Shown here piece after piece: positions 1-5,402 of a stretch of 5,402 nt of DNA. The notes beneath the pieces were generated by a model. That model ran no database searches. It had not been told where the DNA came from and saw nothing but the letters and a program-made list of their open reading frames with translations. Positions within the stretch are counted from its first letter, which is position 1. Each line of letters begins with the position of its first letter. The DNA comes from Spirochaetaceae bacterium (GTDB taxonomy: Bacteria; Spirochaetota; Spirochaetia; UBA9216), in contig JAQQAK010000258.1 of NCBI GenBank assembly GCA_028527945.1, positions 1 to 5,402 on the forward strand, read 5' to 3'. A program made the translations under genes and the position numbers.

Positions 1-2
1 TT

Positions 3-293
3 TTTCTAAAGCATATAACAAGCAAAGAAGTTGCTGCAAAATATGTTGAAATAAGAAAAACTCTTGTTACAACTCTTGACGCAGCTACAGAAGAGAATGC
101 CGGACCGGTTCTTTATGGAATCAGCGCTAATGTAATGGCAAACTCAGGAAGTCTTGATTCTTTCTATGATACTGCAATGCCACCTGCAGCAGTTGAAACA
201 TATTATACTGTTCTTCAGGGTGTATTAAGCGGTGATATAACTCCTGCTGACGCTGCCGCACAACTTGATGCTGCAATGAAAGCTGGTAATTAA
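3..293 (+). CDS. ABC transporter extracellular solute-binding protein, C-terminal fragment
   Basis: This is the last 96 codons of a gene that begins before the window; the reading frame is open from base 3 to the TAA at 291-293. The visible protein ends with a pattern typical of family 1 (sugar-type, CUT1) solute-binding proteins: an exposed segment around SFYDTAMPPAAVETYY, then a helix reading VLQGVLSGDITPADAAAQLD and a short tail ending AMKAGN. The 'G-ITPADAAAQLDAA' ending is the usual C-terminal helix of these proteins. The protein would capture the substrate outside the membrane and hand it to the two permeases that follow, which supports the assignment. Signal peptide and lipobox lie outside the window and cannot be assessed. 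The substrate cannot be read from this fragment. The family call rests on the C-terminal pattern plus context. Confidence 0.85.
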   Translation, partial: FLKHITSKEVAAKYVEIRKTLVTTLDAATEENAGPVLYGISANVMANSGSLDSFYDTAMPPAAVETYYTVLQGVLSGDITPADAAAQLDAAMKAGN

Positions 294-310
294 TACAGAT
301 TAATTTTACA

Positions 311-339
311 GGGTTCCTGTTTTACAGGAACCCTTTTTT
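311..339 (+). terminator. Intrinsic terminator / attenuator after the binding-protein gene
   Basis: A perfect 9-bp stem (GGGTTCCTG at 311-319 with CAGGAACCC at 325-333) closes a 5-base TTTTA loop and is followed directly by six T residues (334-339). It begins 17 bases after the stop codon of the binding-protein gene. The permease genes downstream belong to the same system and no convincing promoter is visible in the gap. The element therefore probably works as a partial terminator, giving much binding-protein mRNA and less permease mRNA, as is common in CUT1 operons. A complete stop with a separate promoter downstream cannot be excluded. Confidence 0.9.
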
Positions 340-380
340 ATTTTTACTTTGCATGATCTTAAATGCGTAAAGTAAAAATA
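339..380. repeat. AT-rich inverted repeat (second hairpin or operator candidate)
   Basis: TATTTTTACTTT (339-350) is the exact reverse complement of AAAGTAAAAATA (369-380). The inner bases GCAT (351-354) and ATGC (363-366) also pair, leaving a 2-base bulge (GT, 367-368) and an 8-base loop GATCTTAA. The total is 16 base pairs. The left arm starts on the last T of the preceding terminator tract, so the two structures abut. The right arm is not followed directly by a T run (the next one is at 398-405), so this is not a standard terminator. It could be an mRNA-protecting stem at the 5' end of a processed permease transcript, or a palindromic operator. The structure is seen directly; its role is not known. 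Confidence 0.6.
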
Positions 381-405
381 GAAAAGGGTTTTACTAATTT
401 TTTTT

Positions 406-411
406 AAAGGA
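406..411 (+). promoter_or_regulatory. Ribosome binding site for the GTG-started permease gene
   Basis: AAAGGA lies just after a run of eight T residues (398-405) and about 7-8 bases before the GTG at 419. An in-frame TGA at 413-415 rules out any start further upstream except a non-standard ATT. The next in-frame ATG (440) has no Shine-Dalgarno-like sequence before it. This decides the GTG start. Confidence 0.7.
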
Positions 412-418
412 TTGAATT

Positions 419-1333
419 GTGGCAACAATACAAATTCAAATGAAAAAGAAGAGAGTGCGGAGAGAGAATCAAACGGCATTAACATATCTTGCCCCGGCTT
501 TAATCTTTCTCATAGTTTTTATGGTATATCCACTGATATATTCAGGGATTCTTTCATTTTTTAAATGGACAGGAGTTTCAGCTAAAGTTTTTATTGGCTT
601 TGAGAACTTTCAAAGACTATTTACTGACAACTATTTTTGGCGTGCTTTGGTAAATAATATCAGTGTCGCTGTATCTGCCTTAATTTTTCAGGTATTTATA
701 GCTCTTGTAATTGCTTTTGTTCTTGTCCGGGTTATGGATAAGGTTAGTAAAGTTTATCTTTTCATATTCCTGATACCAATGGTTGTCAGTGAGATTTGTA
801 TCGGTCTTTTATGGGGATTCATCTATAATCCATATTTTGGATTAATAAACGCGGCTTTAAGAGGCCTTGGGCTTGAATCACTGGCTATAGGCTGGCTTGG
901 CGAATCTGCTACTGCCTTTCCTGCTGTTATAAACGCAATGAATTTTACATATCTTGGTTTGTATGTTCTTCTTTTTGTAAACTCTATACAGGATGTTCCT
1001 GAAGATATTTTTGATGCTGCTAAAATAGACGGCGCTGGAGGGATTAGAACATTTTTTAATGTAGTAATTCCTGTAATACGTGAATCTATTGGATCTACAA
1101 TGCTTCTTGCTGTTATAAGTTCATTCAAAACATTTTCACTTGTATTTGTACTTACAAATGGCGGACCAAATCACCGTTCTGAGGTTCTTTCCACTTATCT
1201 TTACAAAATGGGATTTAATTCTTTTCAGATGGGGTATGCCTCAACAATCGGTTTTGTACAGATGCTTTTAATGGCTCTTGCAGGTTTTATTGTTTTATAT
1301 TCAACATCCAGAAAAAATAAGGAGCTAGCATGA
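419..1333 (+). CDS. Sugar ABC transporter permease, MalF/UgpA-like (CUT1)
   Basis: This 304-residue inner-membrane protein forms one half of the transmembrane channel of a CUT1-type importer. After a short basic N-terminus (KKKRVRR near residues 9-15) it has about six hydrophobic segments, near residues 20-47, 78-104, 112-136, 166-187, 224-245 and 273-296. The EAA loop that docks the ATPase is visible as DAAKIDGAGGIRTFFNVVIP (about 199-218), with the diagnostic DAA, G and IP positions. LTNGGP (245-250) is the usual CUT1 MalF-type signature before the last membrane segment. Length is normal for UgpA-like permeases; the long periplasmic P2 loop of E. coli MalF is absent. It starts at GTG (see the binding site at 406-411) and its stop overlaps the next gene by 4 bases (ATGA). 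Family assignment is firm; the transported substrate is unknown. Confidence 0.95.
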   Translation: MATIQIQMKKKRVRRENQTALTYLAPALIFLIVFMVYPLIYSGILSFFKWTGVSAKVFIGFENFQRLFTDNYFWRALVNNISVAVSALIFQVFIALVIAFVLVRVMDKVSKVYLFIFLIPMVVSEICIGLLWGFIYNPYFGLINAALRGLGLESLAIGWLGESATAFPAVINAMNFTYLGLYVLLFVNSIQDVPEDIFDAAKIDGAGGIRTFFNVVIPVIRESIGSTMLLAVISSFKTFSLVFVLTNGGPNHRSEVLSTYLYKMGFNSFQMGYASTIGFVQMLLMALAGFIVLYSTSRKNKELA

Positions 1334-2166
1334 AAATGAAGCAAAAAAATACAAGCTCTATAATAGCTATAATACTTGTAACAATAACACTTGTTATGGT
1401 TATAGCTCCTTTTATTTGGCTTATATATTCTTCTTTAAAAACAAATAAAGAATTTATGGCCTCTGTTTGGAAATTACCGGCTGCTCCCCAATGGGAAAAC
1501 TTTAAAAAAGCATGGGGCGGTGGGTCTCTTGGTACCTATACTATAAATTCTCTTATAGTAACAGCTGTATCAGTCTTTCTCACTGTAATTATATCTACTT
1601 TAGCAGGTTATGCTATGTGGATTTTCAAACTAAAAAAGTGGATGAACAAGATTCAGCTTTTTCTTGTTATTACAATGACTATTCCAGCTTATGCTTCTTT
1701 GGTTCCTCTTGTAGAGACTCTAAGGGCAATGTCGTTACTTGATACTTTAACTGGTGTAATTTTACCGACAGTAGCTTTCAATACGCCTATGTCAATATTT
1801 ATTATGCGCAGTACATTTTTTACATTGCCATTTGAGGTTATAGAGGCCGCAAGGTTCGACGGCGCGTCAGAGCCAGTTATTTTTACCAAAATTGCAGTTC
1901 CTCTTGTAAGACCTGCAATGTTTACAACCGCAATTATAAACATGATCTGGGTATGGAATGATTTTCTGTTTCCATTAGTTTTTATAAATAATCCTAACTT
2001 AAAAACACTTCCTGTTGGATTAAAGGATTTTGTAGGAGAACACGTAACAAATTACCCTGTTATGATGGCTGCTATTCTTATTGCATCTATGGGTGCATTT
2101 GTCATTTATTCAATTTTCCAGAAACAGGTTATAGGTGGTTTAACAGGCGGTGCTGTAAAGGGCTAA
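1330..2166 (+). CDS. Sugar ABC transporter permease, MalG/UgpE-like (CUT1)
   Basis: This 278-residue partner permease would form a heterodimer with the preceding gene product in the inner membrane. Hydrophobic segments fall near residues 10-33, 72-97, 107-128, 139-158, 194-217 and 243-263. The EAA loop reads EAARFDGASEPVIFTKIAVP (172-191) and is a near-consensus ATPase docking motif. Other MalG-type marks are WVWNDFLFPLVF (207-218), TLPVGL (226-231) and the C-terminal Q-KQVIGGLTGGAVKG tail, which in MalG-like proteins reaches toward the ATPase. The ATG overlaps the previous stop as ATGA, with AAGGAG at 1319-1324 five bases upstream, so the pair is translationally coupled. No gene for the ATP-binding subunit follows. 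A shared MsmX/UgpC-type ATPase encoded elsewhere is the likely partner (inference). Confidence 0.95.
   Translation: MKMKQKNTSSIIAIILVTITLVMVIAPFIWLIYSSLKTNKEFMASVWKLPAAPQWENFKKAWGGGSLGTYTINSLIVTAVSVFLTVIISTLAGYAMWIFKLKKWMNKIQLFLVITMTIPAYASLVPLVETLRAMSLLDTLTGVILPTVAFNTPMSIFIMRSTFFTLPFEVIEAARFDGASEPVIFTKIAVPLVRPAMFTTAIINMIWVWNDFLFPLVFINNPNLKTLPVGLKDFVGEHVTNYPVMMAAILIASMGAFVIYSIFQKQVIGGLTGGAVKG
2157..2162 (+). promoter_or_regulatory. Ribosome binding site inside the permease 3' end; decides between two ATGs
   Basis: AAAGGG overlaps the last permease codons. It lies 4 bases before the first ATG (2167) and 7 bases before the second, adjacent ATG (2170). Spacing favours initiation at 2170, which would remove one methionine from the product. 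Confidence 0.5.
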
Positions 2167-3360
2167 ATGATGAGAGATAAACGTTTTACAATCGCTCTTA
2201 ATCTGTTACAGAATCTTGTACGAGCAAAATCTGTTACACCTCCGGGAGATGTATCTGATAGTACCAATGTAGTTACCAATTTTTTAAAAAGCTCTGGTAT
2301 TAATTTTGATATTGTTGAAGGAAAACCCGGAGTTAAAAATGTTGTCGCAAAGCTAAAGGGCTCTAAAAAAAGTAATAACGATACACCTCTATGTCTTGTA
2401 ATGAATGGCCATATAGATACTGTCCCTGCTGGAGAAGGTTGGGAAAAGCAACCATTCAGCGGAGAGTTTATTGATGGAGAAGTCTGGGGACGTGGTTCTG
2501 TAGACATGAAGGGTGGAATAACTGCAATGCTCTTGGCTCTTTCTGAAATAAAAGACGAAGGCTCTCCATTTTGTGGCGAGATTATTTTTACAGCAGTAGG
2601 TGATGAAGAATATCACAGCCAATGGGGAACCAAATATCTTTTGGCAAATGGTCTAAATGGCGATTTTGCTATAAACGCGGAGCCGACAAACCTTGAGTTT
2701 TGTCTGGGAAACCGTGGACTTCTTATGGTCGATATTGATATCTATGGAAAAGCCTCTCATGGAGGAAGGCCTCATCTTGGAGATAATGCTGTAGAAAAAG
2801 CAGCAAAAATTATTAACGCAATAAATGAAATGGATTTTACAGAGCCGTCTAATTCATATTTTGAGGTACAGAATGGAAGTTTATCTGTTGTAGGAATAAA
2901 AGGCGGAAGCCGTGAGAATGTTATTCCTGACTTATGTACTATTTATTTGGACAGGCGTTTAATGCCTGGTGATTCAAGTGATAAAGCTGTAAAAGATATT
3001 CTTTCTTTAATAAAAGATACAGTTGGTGTTGATGCTGATATAAATGATAGAAAGAACAGCAGTATAGTTGTTAAACCTGAGTTTTGGCATGAACCATGCT
3101 GGACTGAGGTAGAACATCCATTTATACAGAATTGTATAGATGTTTATGACTCAAAATTTGGCCGAAATCCAGAAATTTCGGGTAAAGCAGCAGGTACGGA
3201 CGCTTCTCACTTGGTAAGTATTGGAAAAATGCCTACGCTAATCTTTGGGCCAGGAAATTACAATCTTTCTCATACCAATAAAGAACGAATAAAGTTTGAG
3301 CAGGTTTTAAAGGCTGCTGATTTTTATAAAGATTTAATAAAGAAGGTTCTTCATGATTAA
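2167..3360 (+). CDS. M20-family metallo-deacylase, ArgE/DapE type
   Basis: A 397-residue, apparently cytoplasmic zinc hydrolase of the ArgE/DapE group of peptidase family M20. These enzymes remove an acyl group (acetyl, succinyl) from the amino group of an amino acid or cut a related amide. All active-site elements are visible: H82 and D84 in NGHIDTVP, bridging D113 in GRGSVDMKGG, catalytic base E147 and metal ligand E148 in GDEE, E172 in NAEPT, and H369 in LSHTNKE. The inserted dimerisation domain (about 185-300) has H198 in the KASHGG motif and the LDRRLMPGD strand (261-269) common in ArgE/DapE proteins; GTDASH (343-348) precedes the last ligand. There is no signal peptide. The gene begins immediately after the permease stop; start 2170 is equally possible. 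Being within a transport operon rather than an arginine or lysine biosynthesis cluster suggests a catabolic, substrate-processing role. The exact substrate cannot be read, so no gene symbol is given. Confidence 0.92.
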   Translation: MMRDKRFTIALNLLQNLVRAKSVTPPGDVSDSTNVVTNFLKSSGINFDIVEGKPGVKNVVAKLKGSKKSNNDTPLCLVMNGHIDTVPAGEGWEKQPFSGEFIDGEVWGRGSVDMKGGITAMLLALSEIKDEGSPFCGEIIFTAVGDEEYHSQWGTKYLLANGLNGDFAINAEPTNLEFCLGNRGLLMVDIDIYGKASHGGRPHLGDNAVEKAAKIINAINEMDFTEPSNSYFEVQNGSLSVVGIKGGSRENVIPDLCTIYLDRRLMPGDSSDKAVKDILSLIKDTVGVDADINDRKNSSIVVKPEFWHEPCWTEVEHPFIQNCIDVYDSKFGRNPEISGKAAGTDASHLVSIGKMPTLIFGPGNYNLSHTNKERIKFEQVLKAADFYKDLIKKVLHD

Positions 3361-4141
3361 TGTTGTATTATCTTTTGATATTGATGCAGAAACATTGTGG
3401 ACTAGCCGTGACAAAGAGAACAAGATCGGGCCGGTCATGCTTAGCCAGGGGGCTTATGGCCCAAAAGAAGGAATTCCAAGAATTCTGGATTTACTTAATA
3501 AAAGAGAACTTTCCGCAACTTTTTTTATTACAGGCTGGGTTATAGAACATTATCGAAGCCGATGTGAAGATATAGTATCTGCGGGGCATGAGGTTGGTCA
3601 CCATAATTATAATCATGAATGGCCATGGCGTGTTAATGCTGATGTAGAGAAAGAAGCATTTGATCGTGAAATGGTAATACTAAAAGATTTACTTGGAAGG
3701 ACTCCTTCCGGATACCGCGCTCCAGGTTGGGAGTTCAGCGATGTAACAATGGATCTGTTACTTAATTCAGAAATTAAATATTCAAGTAATTTTATGGATT
3801 CTGATGTTCCATATAGACATATTTATAAAGGAAATAAAACCAATTTGGTAGAGCTTCCAGTATCATGGATGCTTGATGACGCGGCATTTTTTATGCATGG
3901 CCTTACCTATGGACCGCCTCAGTTTAACCCGGAAACGGTTTTATCTATGTGGAAAGCAGAATTCGATGCTTTATATAAAGAAGAAAGGGATACCTGTTTT
4001 ATTTTGACTATGCACCCGCAAATAATGGGACGGCCAGCAAGAATGGCTATGTTAGATAAACTGGTTGAATATATAAGAAAAAAAGAAGGTGTACGTTTTA
4101 TAACAGCCGAGGCTTTAGCCGAGGAATACAGGGGGCTCTAA
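3353..4141 (+). CDS. Polysaccharide deacetylase-fold hydrolase, HpPgdA/PuuE-like, cytoplasmic
   Basis: A 262-residue metal-dependent amidohydrolase with the NodB-homology fold (carbohydrate esterase 4 superfamily). Motifs in order are: SFDIDAE (7-13, D11 the probable metal ligand and D9 the probable base), LSQGAYGPKEGIPRILDLL (30-48), ATFFITGWVIE (55-65), GHEVGHHNYNHE (78-89, metal ligands probably H84 and H88), SGYRAPGWEFSD (119-130), NLVELPVSWMLDD (164-176) and LTMHPQ (218-223, H221 the likely catalytic acid). The SQG-YG--EGIPR, RAPGWEFS and W-LDD segments resemble Helicobacter pylori PgdA and the PuuE allantoinase/cyclic imidase branch, as I recall those sequences, rather than classical secreted chitin or peptidoglycan deacetylases. 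There is no signal peptide or membrane anchor, so it should act on an imported small molecule. AGAAGG at 3341-3346 sits 6 bases before the ATG, which overlaps the preceding gene by 8 bases. Family is firm; the reaction (N-deacetylation or ring-amide opening) is open. Confidence 0.9.
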   Translation: MINVVLSFDIDAETLWTSRDKENKIGPVMLSQGAYGPKEGIPRILDLLNKRELSATFFITGWVIEHYRSRCEDIVSAGHEVGHHNYNHEWPWRVNADVEKEAFDREMVILKDLLGRTPSGYRAPGWEFSDVTMDLLLNSEIKYSSNFMDSDVPYRHIYKGNKTNLVELPVSWMLDDAAFFMHGLTYGPPQFNPETVLSMWKAEFDALYKEERDTCFILTMHPQIMGRPARMAMLDKLVEYIRKKEGVRFITAEALAEEYRGL

Positions 4142-5402
4142 TGAAAACAAAAAAGCCTCTGTTTAATGCTTTAAAAACATACGCGTCAACGTCCAAGGGC
4201 TATTTCAGGATTCCAGGACATCGGTTTGAAAGAGGTGTACATCCAGAGCTTTTAGAATTCACTGGAAATAATGTTTTTAAATTGGATGTTACAGAAACTC
4301 CTTTAACAGATGATCTCCATCATCCTGATGGTGTTATTGCTGAAAGTCAAAGAATTGCTGCTAAAGCTTTTGGTGCTGATGAAACTTTTTTTCTGGTAAA
4401 TGGAACAACCTGTGGTAATCAATCTATGGTTATGGCTTGTGCTTCAGAAGGTGATGAAATCCTCATCCCCAGAAATGCACATAAATCTGTTATGGCCGGG
4501 TTGATTTTAAGCGGGGCAAGACCTATATATTCACCAGTTGAATATATAGACAATATTGGCCTTCAGGCTGGTTTTTCTGCTTCCATGGTAAAGAATATAC
4601 TTTCTACCCATCCCAATTGTAAGGCTGTCTTTGCAGTTAGTCCTACATATCATGGTTTTTGCAGTGATATAGCTGAACTTACAAAATATTCACACAATAA
4701 AGGTATTCCTGTCCTTGTGGACGAGGCCCATGGAGCCCATTGCTATTTTAGTAATCTGCTTCCAAAAACGGCTCTGGAGCAGGGGGCAGACTCCTGTTCC
4801 CAGAGCCTACACAAGGTTGCTGGAGCTCTTACCCAGAGCTCCTTTCTTCATTTGAAATCTTCAATAATAAAAAGAGGAAAACTTAACTCAGCATTAAGAC
4901 TCACTATGAGTACCAGCCCATCATATGTTTTAATGACTTCGCTTGAAATGGCTGCTTCTGATATGATCGAAAACGGTACTTCGCTTTGGGCTGATGCCGT
5001 AAAACTTTCAGAAAGCTTAAGAGAGCGTATAAATTGTATATCAGGATTATTCTGTCCTCAAGAAGAGGTTATTGGACAAGCAGCCATAACAGCTAAAGAT
5101 CCTACAAGAATAATTGTTAATCTTGATGGGCTCTCTGTCAGCGGTTATGAGCTTAAAAAAATATTGTATGACGAGTTTTTTATAGATGCTGAAATGGCTG
5201 ATAGCAGAAATCTTCTTTTTATAATTACATTTGCTAATACAGAAGAAGAAGCAGACAATCTTGTTTCTGCTTTAAAAACTTTATCAAAACGCTATAGAGG
5301 TGAAAAGAAAATAGCAGATAAAGATATTATTATGCCGCCAATTCCTGAAATGAAATTAACCCCTCGTGAAGCTTATTTTTCTGAATCAAAATCAGTTTCA
5401 TG
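4141..5402 (+). CDS. PLP-dependent Orn/Lys/Arg decarboxylase, SpeA-like, 3' end cut by window
   Basis: The frame is open from the ATG at 4141 (shared base TAATG with the previous stop; AGGGGG at 4130-4135) to the window end, giving 420 codons without a stop. The protein is a fold-type I PLP enzyme of the group III Orn/Lys/Arg decarboxylases, in the short form without the N-terminal wing domain, like Bacillus SpeA. Visible marks: IPGH (24-27), TDDLHHPDG (56-64), the phosphate-binding loop NGTTCGN (87-93), PRNAHKSVMAGLILSGA (109-125), DEAHGAH (194-200; D194 contacts the pyridine nitrogen), and the Schiff-base K225 in SQSLHK, followed by LTQSS. The C-terminal domain begins with PEMKLTPREAYFSES near the window edge. 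Relatives have about 480-490 residues, so roughly 65 are missing. It would convert arginine, lysine or ornithine to agmatine, cadaverine or putrescine in the cytoplasm; which one cannot be told from these motifs. Position suggests it acts last in the encoded pathway. Confidence 0.92.
   Translation, partial: MKTKKPLFNALKTYASTSKGYFRIPGHRFERGVHPELLEFTGNNVFKLDVTETPLTDDLHHPDGVIAESQRIAAKAFGADETFFLVNGTTCGNQSMVMACASEGDEILIPRNAHKSVMAGLILSGARPIYSPVEYIDNIGLQAGFSASMVKNILSTHPNCKAVFAVSPTYHGFCSDIAELTKYSHNKGIPVLVDEAHGAHCYFSNLLPKTALEQGADSCSQSLHKVAGALTQSSFLHLKSSIIKRGKLNSALRLTMSTSPSYVLMTSLEMAASDMIENGTSLWADAVKLSESLRERINCISGLFCPQEEVIGQAAITAKDPTRIIVNLDGLSVSGYELKKILYDEFFIDAEMADSRNLLFIITFANTEEEADNLVSALKTLSKRYRGEKKIADKDIIMPPIPEMKLTPREAYFSESKSVS

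Noticed and set aside
349..379. Possible promoter: TTGCAT (349-354) with an A-rich TAAAAA (373-378) about 18 bases later
   Set aside because: Only three bases of the -35 box match and the -10 match is poor. Both elements lie inside the AT-rich inverted repeat, so the resemblance is easily due to base composition.
398..405. Run of eight T residues as a second terminator tail
   Set aside because: It is 17 bases away from the end of the AT-rich inverted repeat, too far for an intrinsic terminator, and no GC-rich stem directly precedes it.
823..1128. 101-codon open frame on the - strand inside the first permease
   Set aside because: It lies entirely opposite a clear permease coding region, shows no family motif and has no independent ribosome binding context; it is a shadow frame.
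2163..2622. Two overlapping - strand open frames opposite the M20 gene
   Set aside because: The + strand frame has all catalytic residues of a known family; the opposite frames show no recognisable motifs and are shadows.
3360..3545. 61-codon + strand frame within the deacetylase-fold gene
   Set aside because: It overlaps the conserved N-terminal catalytic motifs of the real gene in another frame and has no features of its own.
1..5402. CRISPR array, insertion sequence, tRNA/rRNA or phage genes
   Set aside because: No repeat-spacer pattern, transposase motif, structural RNA or phage protein is visible; apart from the 125-base gap (294-418) the window is coding throughout.

Overview
The window is an AT-rich piece of a bacterial chromosome or large replicon, with every gene on the + strand. 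Codon use is A/T-ending with a strong CTT preference for leucine. The Shine-Dalgarno sites are recognisable and one terminator is of the classical intrinsic type. This fits a low-GC anaerobe such as a Treponema-like spirochaete or a clostridial Firmicute. No marker in the window decides between these, so the taxonomic guess is weak.

Layout: (1) the 3' end of an ABC solute-binding protein gene (to 293); (2) a 125-base gap holding a strong intrinsic terminator or attenuator (311-339) and, immediately after it, a second, AT-rich inverted repeat (339-380); (3) two CUT1-type (MalF/MalG-like) sugar ABC permeases (419-1333 and 1330-2166); (4) an M20-family ArgE/DapE-type metallo-deacylase (2167-3360); (5) a cytoplasmic polysaccharide deacetylase-fold hydrolase of the HpPgdA/PuuE kind (3353-4141); (6) a PLP-dependent Orn/Lys/Arg decarboxylase of the short SpeA type (from 4141, running off the window end at 5402). 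No ATP-binding subunit is present.

From 419 onward the genes are packed with junctions of -4, 0, -8 and -1 bases, so they almost certainly form one translationally coupled operon. The binding-protein gene sits upstream of the terminator and is probably expressed from the same promoter at a higher level. My reading, which is inference, is an import-and-dismantle pathway. A sugar-type ABC transporter would bring in a conjugated amino acid, amino sugar or ring amide. The two metal hydrolases would remove acyl groups or open amide bonds, and the decarboxylase would turn the freed basic amino acid into an amine. Each family is recognisable, but this combination does not match a catabolic operon I can name, and the substrate is unknown.
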